Assembly (NCBI GenBank): GCA_001516045.1 | Contig: LOEW01000196.1 | Coordinates: forward strand, 1-32,528 | DNA: 32,528 nucleotides | Origin: Desulfosporosinus sp. BRH_c37 | GTDB lineage: Bacteria; Bacillota; Desulfitobacteriia; Desulfitobacteriales; Desulfitobacteriaceae | Reading direction: 5' to 3' | Shown here: piece by piece, positions 1 through 5,690 of the stretch | Numbering within the stretch: the stretch's first letter is position 1 | Layout of the letters: every line of letters begins with the position of its first letter | Translations under genes and position numbers: made by a program | Notes under the pieces: generated by a model | What the model saw: the letters and a program-made list of their open reading frames with translations, nothing else | What the model was told of the DNA's origin: nothing | Database searches by the model: none

Positions 1-407
1 GTTGTACCCTGTACTGTTCCCTGCGTTGTCTCCTGAGTTGTCGTTCCTGGAGTTGTTCTCTGTACTGTTCCCTGAGTTGTCTCTTGAGTTGTTCCTGGTG
101 TTGTACCCTGTACTGTTCCTGGTGTCGTCTCTTGAGTTGTTCCTGGTGTTGCACCCTGTACTGTTCCCTGCGTTGTCTCCTGAGTTGTTCCTGGAGTTGT
201 TCCCTGCGTTGTCTCCTGAGTTGTCGTTCCTGGAGTTGTACCCTGGACTGTTCCCTGCGTTGTCTCCTGAGTTGTCGTTCCTGGAGTTGTACCCTGTACT
301 GTTCCCTGCGTTGTCTCCTGAGTTGTTGTTCCTGGAGTTGTACCCTGTACTGTTCCCTGCGTTGTCTCCTGAGTTGTTGTTCCTGGAGTTGTACCCTGGA
401 CTGTTCC
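1..407. repeat. 51-bp coding tandem repeat
   Basis: Direct repeats with a 51-bp period start at 226, 277, 328 and 379, with more diverged and shortened units to the left. The period equals 17 codons, so length changes keep the minus-strand frame open. Each unit contains smaller repeats (gttcctggagttgt, ctgcgttgtctcctgagttg). Units differ by single bases, such as gtcgtt against gttgtt. The array is cut by the window edge. Confidence 0.9.
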
Positions 408-815
408 CGCAGTCATTTCGGGAATTGTTTCGAATAAAGATGTCAAAATTCCTTGTTTGTCAATTGAAAATGCTTTGAGAAGCGTTATAATCTCTTGATT
501 ATTAGGTAACCCTCTCTCAGCTAGCTGTTGAATCTGTTGAGGAACTTCAGGCAATCCTCCTTGCTTCCCAGCTGAAGGTTCACGTACTAAAAGTAAGATT
601 CCATCTTTTACATCGGTTACTTTTACCCAGAATCTTTCCCCGGCTTGGGTCGAAGTCTCTAACAGGGCAGACACCTCTTGCCCTTTTACACGTACCGTCC
701 CTTCACCTTCTCCTATTTTTCGAACAACTTCTACTAAGATACGCTCGCCTAGTTGAAATTGATTGAGTCCAATTCGGTTAATCGCACCTGGCGCTAAAAC
801 TCCCCCTACTTCCAT
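1..815 (-). CDS. Repeat-tailed protein, FliK-like N-terminus (partial)
   Basis: The minus strand stays open from an ATG at 815 to the left edge, so the 3' end is missing. The first ~135 residues look globular: they begin MEVGGVLAPGAINRIGLNQF and contain two short beta-rich stretches (GEGTVRVKGQEVSALLET and RFWVKVTDVKDGILLLV) resembling the N-terminal part of FliK-type hook-length proteins, followed by a helical segment. From about residue 137 the protein becomes a Thr/Gln/Gly/Pro/Glu repeat of 17 residues (units such as TTQETTQG and TVQGTTPG) that continues past the window. An in-frame TTG at 824 with AGG just upstream is an alternative start, since no strong ribosome site precedes the ATG. 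It lies downstream of ruvA on the same strand with an IS element between. The coding call is well supported by the clean frame; the FliK resemblance is weak and the function is unknown. Confidence 0.6.
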   Translation of the reverse strand, partial: MEVGGVLAPGAINRIGLNQFQLGERILVEVVRKIGEGEGTVRVKGQEVSALLETSTQAGERFWVKVTDVKDGILLLVREPSAGKQGGLPEVPQQIQQLAERGLPNNQEIITLLKAFSIDKQGILTSLFETIPEMTAGTVQGTTPGTTTQETTQGTVQGTTPGTTTQETTQGTVQGTTPGTTTQETTQGTVQGTTPGTTTQETTQGTTPGTTQETTQGTVQGATPGTTQETTPGTVQGTTPGTTQETTQGTVQRTTPGTTTQETTQGTVQGT

Positions 816-1085
816 AAACTGCAACGAACCTGGTTTCTAAATACTAAATATTACTACACAAACCTACACAATTTAGCATTTTCACCTTGTTGACTAAACA
901 AAGCGGTAGCACCACAGGATTCAGCTACTTAGGTCAATACTCTTGTATTAAACATCCATATCGCCTTAATTAAGCGCATCAATTAAGTACAACAGATGTG
1001 CGACGGTTAGTCAGCCCCTTAAACAACTCCGCACAAGCCTTTCAACTAAGTGTACAAGTGCAGTGGTTTATTTTAAAGTTAATCG
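816..1085 (-). other. Non-coding 3' flank of tnpB, possible omega-RNA region
   Basis: These 270 bases follow the tnpB stop codon on the minus strand and hold no convincing gene. In IS200/IS605 and IS607 elements this position carries the right end and the 3' part of the omega-RNA guide scaffold. Several short inverted repeats are present, for example cgccttaattaagcg near 962-976. I cannot define the element end or a guide boundary by eye, so the RNA assignment is inference from position only. Confidence 0.3.
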
Positions 1086-2540
1086 TTAAGCGATCCCTAG
1101 CAGTTCTTTCCTACGCACTATCCATAAACCAGGAGTATTCACTTCCTTTCGTTTCTTGAATAATTTAGTAATTTGACGAGTAATCTCGCTCCATTTACTC
1201 CATTCGTTCATTTTCTTAAAGGCGATCAGTTTTTTCTTAGGCACTAATCTCTCTTCAAGCAATTTCGGTACAGCTTCTTTGAACCCATAACTTCGTCTTG
1301 CAATGACTAAAGCTGCGCCGTTATGAACATCCATTCCATATTGGTGACAATACTTATATAGCCCAATTTTACTGGTATATTGGGGCTTTACCTTGGCGAA
1401 TTCAACCCCGTTACGCAGACAGCTACGTTCCAACATCATCAGTAGCGTGGCGTATACAAACGGGCTACTCACCCTTGCTAACTTGCTCGACACATCGCGG
1501 TCGTCCTTAAACTTCAAATCTTCCACGGTAACTCCACATTGTCTGACCAAGGCATAGTCTACTGCCTGAGCCACAAGCTCACCACATAAATTCGTGCGCC
1601 GATTGCTCCGACAGAAGGTTAATTCATGTTGCTTCAAATAGGTGTGACCTCTGTAGTTACCGAATCTATCGATTTTGGTTAACGCAAACCCATCCGGATT
1701 TGTATCTATACCGATCATGTTCATGTGCCCCGTGTAAATAACCTTCGCTTTAAGCTCTTCAAACGTTATATGCGCGTAATACTTATCGTCTCGTTTGATT
1801 AACTCCACTTGGTAGGCCTCACCTCGTTCTAGCGAATCCATAAACATCTTCCTGTATTGAATACCATTGACTTTACCTGTCTTTTTTGAGAGTTTTTGTG
1901 GCAAATAAATCGGCATTAAGACCTTAACTGCTCTGTTCTTCACCGTTTTCTCAAGCGTCGAGATTTCTATGAAACTTACTCCATCCTTAAAGACGACTCT
2001 TAGATTTGGATTACCGCCCTTTGACTTATCGCCACGACTATAAATTCGGTTATTCCGGCAATCGTTCCATTCCTGTTTCGTAATTAATCCTTTACACCGT
2101 CTTAGAAACATTTCCTTCCTGCCAAAGGTAACTGGCGGGAAGGTCTTACTCGTCAAAAACGCTGTCCAATAGTCTAGCCTACGCTGACGTTTCTCCAGTT
2201 TTGCTGTTAGTGATTTTACCTTGCGTTCAGTTAACCTAGGGTTCTTAAGCTTCTTAACAAGTGCCTCAACCTTCTTACTGTAGTTTCCGTGATAGAGCTT
2301 AACGAGTTCATGCTGTGAAGCAATCGTCTGCCTTGCCGATTCCACAGCGTCTTTCGCTTGACGGATATTCAAGTTGTACTTATGTGCCACAACCTTTTCT
2401 AGGTCTCCAATAAATTGCCCTTCGAGTAGTCGCTTAAACGAGTAGCGAATGGCCGTACAAAAGACTAGCATCAGGTTATTTAAGATTGCCTTTTGTTCAT
2501 TCGATAGATTTACCAGAATCGCTTTCATGGTTGTTTTCAT
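1086..2540 (-). CDS. tnpB: TnpB-related RuvC-fold nuclease/transposase accessory protein
   Basis: A 484-residue protein from the ATG at 2540, which has GAGGTGAG four bases upstream; a GTG at 2549 is the longer alternative. The N-terminal half is basic and helical, with a Lys/Arg-rich stretch around residues 90-125. The RuvC-like core is in the C-terminal half: GIDTNPDGFALTKID (Asp near 279), VTVEDLKF (Glu near 340) and DVHNGAALVIARR (Asp near 404). The usual TnpB zinc ribbon (two CxxC pairs) between the second and third motifs is absent and replaced by KPQYTSKIGLYKY, as in the group called TnpB-related accessory proteins. Known TnpB proteins are omega-RNA-guided DNA nucleases that help the transposon persist; activity here is unproven, though all three acidic residues are present. 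The start overlaps the end of the tnpA remnant. Confidence 0.85.
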   Translation of the reverse strand: MKTTMKAILVNLSNEQKAILNNLMLVFCTAIRYSFKRLLEGQFIGDLEKVVAHKYNLNIRQAKDAVESARQTIASQHELVKLYHGNYSKKVEALVKKLKNPRLTERKVKSLTAKLEKRQRRLDYWTAFLTSKTFPPVTFGRKEMFLRRCKGLITKQEWNDCRNNRIYSRGDKSKGGNPNLRVVFKDGVSFIEISTLEKTVKNRAVKVLMPIYLPQKLSKKTGKVNGIQYRKMFMDSLERGEAYQVELIKRDDKYYAHITFEELKAKVIYTGHMNMIGIDTNPDGFALTKIDRFGNYRGHTYLKQHELTFCRSNRRTNLCGELVAQAVDYALVRQCGVTVEDLKFKDDRDVSSKLARVSSPFVYATLLMMLERSCLRNGVEFAKVKPQYTSKIGLYKYCHQYGMDVHNGAALVIARRSYGFKEAVPKLLEERLVPKKKLIAFKKMNEWSKWSEITRQITKLFKKRKEVNTPGLWIVRRKELLGIA

Positions 2541-2830
2541 CAGACTCACCTCGTTCCTGTTCCAAGCCTTCTATGGTTTGAACAAGCATCTGCTTAATCT
2601 TTCTGCCCCCTCTAGCACCATACAGCCTTGCACTAAAACAAGTAACGATACTGACCAAGTCGTTGACCATTTCTTCGTTGGGTTGCAGCTTTCCGACTTT
2701 TTCAACTGCTTCAATCGCGACGTTGAAGGACGCTGCAAATTCCTTAAGATAAGAATAGCCAAACCGAGCCAGCCGATCCTAATGGACCACATTACAAGAA
2801 CACGCTTAAATCGATGACGGATGCACGTGT
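2497..2830 (-). pseudogene. IS607-type serine recombinase TnpA, C-terminal remnant
   Basis: In one minus-strand frame the sequence reads DRLARFGYSYLKEF and later LVSIVTCFSARLYGARGGRK, the hallmark C-terminal half of IS607 serine recombinases (family pattern HKDRLxRFG ... FSARLYG). The codon before DRLARFG is TAG at 2779-2781 where the family has a Lys codon (AAG). Just upstream the expected VLV segment continues in another frame, so there is also a frameshift. The MerR-like N-terminus and the catalytic serine region are missing. The frame ends with TGA at 2497-2499, overlapping the start of tnpB as in intact elements. It is certainly non-functional. Confidence 0.75.
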
Positions 2831-2869
2831 TGTGGTGGTGAGAAGGGCCCTACCGGAAACTTATACTTT

Positions 2870-3466
2870 CTAACCGCCAGCCAACATGCGCAGGGCCTTT
2901 TTCACCTGCTCTTCAGTCGTTAAGTCTCCACCATCCTTTTGACGTCCAAGTGCCTGCCTTGCTTCCTCCAAACCAAAGCCGAGAGCCAGTAATGTCTGTA
3001 AGGCTTCTGAGTGCGTAAGGGGAGAAGAGGTCGAGATCGACTCTCCTCCAGTTGGTAAAGAAACATGTCCTTTAAATTTTTCTTTTAATTCCAAAATAAG
3101 TCGAGAGGCAGTTTTCTTCCCTATCCCAGGTACTTTTGTTAATAAAGTTAGATTTTCACTTACAATAGCACTTTCAATTTGAACCGCACCGAAAGTTGAA
3201 AGAAGTGATATCGCTGCTTTAGGGCCAATGCCTGAAACACTCAACATTTCCAGGAAAAGTTGCTTTTCTTCTACGGAAGAAAATCCATAAAGGGCTAAAT
3301 CATCTTCGCGCATAATCACATGAGTGTACACAACCAGTTCTTGTCCAGGACAAGACTTAGACAAGAGCCCATAAGGCACTGTAAGTAAATACCCAACCCC
3401 TTGGACATCAATCACCAAACGCTCTGCTTGGATTTCCCACACCTTACCTCGCAACATCCCAATCAT
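2870..3466 (-). CDS. ruvA: Holliday junction branch migration protein RuvA
   Basis: A 198-residue protein of normal RuvA length. RuvA binds four-way DNA junctions as a tetramer and recruits the RuvB helicase. It has the N-terminal OB-fold ([20 protein letters not shown]), two helix-hairpin-helix motifs in the middle ([16 protein letters not shown] and [19 protein letters not shown]), an acidic linker and the C-terminal RuvB-binding helices ([16 protein letters not shown]). The ATG overlaps the ruvC stop in an ATGA arrangement and has GGAGG upstream, so the pair is translationally coupled. ruvB, usually next, is not in the window; an IS607-like element sits directly downstream instead. Confidence 0.97.
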   Translation of the reverse strand: MIGMLRGKVWEIQAERLVIDVQGVGYLLTVPYGLLSKSCPGQELVVYTHVIMREDDLALYGFSSVEEKQLFLEMLSVSGIGPKAAISLLSTFGAVQIESAIVSENLTLLTKVPGIGKKTASRLILELKEKFKGHVSLPTGGESISTSSPLTHSEALQTLLALGFGLEEARQALGRQKDGGDLTTEEQVKKALRMLAGG

Positions 3467-3960
3467 CGAAATTCCTCCATTCTCCGGTCCAAAGCATAGC
3501 TATGAGCATGACAGATCGCAACGGCTAAGGCATCTGCAGCATCGTCTGGCTTGGGGATTTGATCCAGTCTTAACAATCCTTTAACCATTTGCTGAACTTG
3601 TTTCTTCTCAGCCCTTCCATATCCCACAACCGCTTGTTTAACCTGTAACGGGGTGTATTCATAGACTGGAATACCTAATTGAGCACCAGTTAACAAAACA
3701 ACTCCTCGAGCATGCCCAACAGCTAGGGCGGTCGTGGTATTGCTGTTAAAGAAAAGCTCTTCTACCGCCATGTGATCCGGAGGGTGTTCCCTAAGGAACG
3801 GCACAATTTGTTCATATAACATTAACAAACGCTTTGCTAATGGCGTATGAGCCGGCGTACGCCAGCATGAATAAGCGAGCGCACTTAAGTGATTCCCTTT
3901 TTGTTCTATTAAACCATACCCCATAATCGCCGTTCCAGGGTCAATCCCCAATATAATCAT
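3463..3960 (-). CDS. ruvC: Crossover junction endodeoxyribonuclease RuvC
   Basis: A 165-residue Holliday junction resolvase. I place the start at the ATG at 3960 (MIILGIDPG), which has GAAAGGAAG upstream, rather than at the TTG at 3978, which lies inside that ribosome site. The acidic catalytic residues are all visible: Asp7 in GIDPG, Glu67 in VEELFF, and Asp140 and Asp143 in PDDAADALA. It lies 71 bases after the BofC-like gene and overlaps ruvA by 4 bases. A second, internally deleted piece of this gene is present near 13376-13440. Confidence 0.96.
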   Translation of the reverse strand: MIILGIDPGTAIMGYGLIEQKGNHLSALAYSCWRTPAHTPLAKRLLMLYEQIVPFLREHPPDHMAVEELFFNSNTTTALAVGHARGVVLLTGAQLGIPVYEYTPLQVKQAVVGYGRAEKKQVQQMVKGLLRLDQIPKPDDAADALAVAICHAHSYALDRRMEEFR

Positions 3961-4031
3961 CGATCGTCTTCCTTTCAAACTAATAGTTTTCGACAGAAGA
4001 CGGACGATTTCCTTTCTTTCATAATACCTTT

Positions 4032-4394
4032 CTACTCACGCCACAAAGGTTCGTTTACCGTATCAATAAACGACTGAACTTCATCTAGGGAATAGAATTC
4101 GACCTTGGGAGCAATATCCGCCATCTCCTTGGGCCAAGCTTGAACATCTAATCCTGTCACAAGGACTCGGCCACTCGCTCCCGGTGTTCCTTCGATCACG
4201 GATAACACCCCTTGCTTGATCGCAAAATGATAGGTAGCCTTAGCCTCCTTCGTTGAAATAGATTCTGCGTTGAAAGGATTCGAGGTAATATCGGCATGAT
4301 TTATATCGTACCACCAAGATGTTACTGCAGGTACAAAGCTTCCAATTCCCAATCCGACAATTAGAACCAGACTCATTACGATATATCTGGACAT
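4032..4394 (-). CDS. BofC-like membrane-anchored protein, copy 1
   Basis: A 120-residue protein with one N-terminal membrane segment or uncleaved signal (residues 5-25) and an extracytoplasmic domain. The second half (QGVLSVIEGTPGASGRVLVT through YSLDEVQSFIDTV) resembles the BofC C-terminal domain. In Bacillus, BofC is a forespore protein that restrains the SpoIVB signalling protease; a similar role here is inference. The position directly before ruvC is common in spore-forming Firmicutes. Its AGGAGGG ribosome site is the 3' arm of a leader hairpin. A second copy at 13509-13865 matches 57 of 60 residues over the C-terminal domain but differs strongly at residues 31-55. Confidence 0.65.
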   Translation of the reverse strand: MSRYIVMSLVLIVGLGIGSFVPAVTSWWYDINHADITSNPFNAESISTKEAKATYHFAIKQGVLSVIEGTPGASGRVLVTGLDVQAWPKEMADIAPKVEFYSLDEVQSFIDTVNEPLWRE

Positions 4395-4403
4395 AACGAA
4401 AAA

Positions 4404-4445
4404 CCCTCCTGACCTTGTCTTTTAGCTCTATTCTTGCCAGGAGGG
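4404..4445 (-). promoter_or_regulatory. Leader hairpin masking a ribosome site, copy 1
   Basis: On the minus strand GCCAGGAGGG on the plus copy (4436-4445) reads CCCTCCTGGC and pairs with GTCAGGAGGG (from 4404-4413), a 10-bp stem with one G-T wobble and a 22-base loop. The 3' arm contains the ribosome site of the BofC-like gene, nine to ten bases before the ATG at 4394, so folding would hide it. The run TTTTTC after the stem would also allow it to act as a terminator. The same structure recurs at 13875-13916 and 16687-16727. Confidence 0.55.
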
Positions 4446-4470
4446 CATAAATTAATCGTTATGCTATTAA

Positions 4471-4929
4471 GGAATTAGTCTTGCTAAGTGCCACGAAGCA
4501 GCACCGTATAGAATAGCATGGGAAAAATCACCTCACAAAAATATTGACTGCCGATACTGTCACGAAACTCGAGGACCATTTCACAGACTCGATATAACGA
4601 TTCGTGGTTTAAAAGATGTTGGTATTCATCTGAAGGGTGATTATTCTTTTCTGATGAAGTCTGTCTATTATGATTCAAATTACATAAACTGCCATTTGGG
4701 TGACTTTAAACCAGAAGAAAATGCGCCGCTTATGCCAGAAAACCTCGCTAAGAAGATTAAAAACGGCGAAGGATGCAACAATTGCCATAGAGACACAGGG
4801 CATAAGAATGGACTAGGTGTTGATACTAAATTTGAGGCTAGGCATATCGCCCACAACCAAGTATTTGCGGTAATTATGGTGAAGTATAAAACCTCATTGC
4901 GTAAAATACTTAATGATGCTATTTTATAG
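4471..4929 (+). pseudogene. Multihaem c-type cytochrome (NapC/NirT-like), 5'-truncated
   Basis: From 4471 the plus strand is open for 152 codons to TAG at 4927-4929 but has no proper start. It holds c-type haem motifs: CRYCH near 4549, CNNCH near 4774, plus a CH pair at 4489 and NYINCH near 4690 where the first Cys of a CxxCH motif has been lost. The spacing and the segment GDYSFLMKSVYYDSN resemble NapC/NirT/NrfH-type membrane-anchored quinol dehydrogenase cytochromes. The N-terminal membrane helix and first haem motif are absent because the sequence begins right at the edge of the duplicated bofC leader. I read it as a dead fragment left by the rearrangement that placed the leader there. Confidence 0.65.
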
Positions 4930-4999
4930 GTAATTATTGGCAATGGAATCAATGTTAGATTTTATACCTGATGTTCTGTAAGGAGTGAGTGACTGTAAA

Positions 5000-5323
5000 A
5001 TGATCACTGATCAGATAGTTCAGTCTATGACAAACAATATTATAAACTACTTTGCACCGGATAAAATTATAGTATTTGGTTCTTGAGCACGCCACGAAAA
5101 TAATGAACATAGTGATGTTGATTTTTTGGTTATCATGCCCTACAACGGTTCAAAGCGAGATACTCAAGTGGCAATCAGACGTGTGCTAAAAGGCTTCGGT
5201 GTTCCTAAAGACGTGATTGTCGCCACTAGACAAGAAATTGAACAAAAACAAAACATCAGTGGTTACATATATGGAACGGCTTTAAGGGAGGGGAAGGTAG
5301 TCTATGAACGCGTCGGAGAATAA
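5000..5323 (+). pseudogene. MNT-type nucleotidyltransferase with internal TGA
   Basis: The plus strand encodes a small nucleotidyltransferase of the MntA antitoxin class: helical N-terminus, then IIVFGS, a TGA stop at 5084-5086, then ARHENNEHSDVDFLVIM. The family motif is GSxARG with SDxDxxV, where x is often Trp, so TGG to TGA is the likely change. The rest of the 107-codon frame is undamaged (to TAA at 5321), and an ATG at 5126 could only restart translation after the catalytic motif. It overlaps the start of a HEPN fragment by 20 bases, the usual antitoxin-toxin pair layout. Probably inactive unless the stop is read through. Confidence 0.75.
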
Positions 5324-5429
5324 ACAATTAGCATTACCTTGGTTTGAATATGCTAAGGAAGAAGCAAAACAAGCCATTGACATAGCCAGATGCGCGGTAA
5401 ATGTATGTCTAGGTTTTTTCATAAAGTAA
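5304..5429 (+). pseudogene. HEPN-domain protein, N-terminal fragment
   Basis: An ATG at 5304 preceded by GGGAGGGGAAGG begins a frame reading LPWFEYAKEEAKQAIDIAR, the opening helix of HEPN-domain RNase toxins that pair with MNT nucleotidyltransferases. After about 38 residues the similarity is lost and the frame closes at TAA 5427-5429. The catalytic RxxxxH motif is absent. The overlap with the upstream nucleotidyltransferase supports a former HEPN-MNT toxin-antitoxin module that has decayed. Confidence 0.6.
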
Positions 5430-5690
5430 ATTTCGGGATAATTGCTCCATCCGTATAACAGAAGGACATTATTGTCCCCGCCGACCTTATATGTGGCATT
5501 GGTAGTTGCCTATATACCGAATACCGTCACGGTGGTGAGATACAAGCTATGACTGCCGTCCGTGGGAGTGAGAAAAAACAAAGGGTAAAAAGAGGCTCGT
5601 CTGGAAGTAACCCGACGAGCTTTTATTGGTTAGATTATCAGAATTATTTACCATTGTTTTAGGGTTCGACCCCGTCACCCATTTTACACA
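5430..5690. other. Intergenic, possible degraded coding remnant
   Basis: No intact gene is seen. On the minus strand a short stretch reads ATTNATYKVGGDNNVLLLYG and on to WSNYPEI (about 5437-5507), which looks like a piece of a secreted beta-rich protein, but stops surround it. Bases 5661-5681 resemble a tRNA T-arm and acceptor end without the rest of a tRNA. A hairpin terminator is listed separately. Confidence 0.3.
5595..5624 (+). terminator. Hairpin terminator
   Basis: GCTCGTC (5595-5601) pairs with GACGAGC (5614-5620) around a 12-base loop, followed by TTTT on the plus strand. The minus strand has CTCTTTTT after the stem, so it may also stop transcription coming from the metallopeptidase gene. 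Confidence 0.65.

Larger units (their letters stand above)
840..2830 (-). mobile_element. IS607-like element (tnpA remnant + tnpB)
   Basis: Two overlapping minus-strand reading frames, a decayed serine-recombinase gene and a full-length TnpB-like gene, form the arrangement typical of IS607-family elements, whose tnpA is a serine recombinase with a MerR-like N-terminus. The 5' end of tnpA is missing, so the element is truncated near 2830, just 40 bases from the ruvA stop. The other end lies somewhere between 1085 and the start of the repeat-tailed gene. Exact ends are not visible, and elements of this family make no clear target duplication. The copy can no longer move on its own unless a recombinase is supplied from elsewhere. 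Confidence 0.6.

Noticed and set aside
1..407. Possible CRISPR array
   Set aside because: The repeats are head-to-tail with a 51-bp, codon-multiple period and no unique spacers; they lie in an open minus-strand frame.
2..478. Plus-strand open frames rich in Leu/Pro/Ser or Cys
   Set aside because: They are antisense shadows of the repeat; the minus strand gives a normal globular start and a continuous frame through the repeat.
5084..5086. TGA as a selenocysteine codon in the nucleotidyltransferase
   Set aside because: The family has Trp or another non-catalytic residue here, and no SECIS-like hairpin follows; a nonsense change with a truncated HEPN partner is simpler.
5661..5681. tRNA 3' end or attachment site (AGGGTTCGACCCCGTCACCC)
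   Set aside because: Only a T-arm-like piece is present, with no D-arm or anticodon arm upstream and no integrase nearby; it cannot be called a tRNA or att site.
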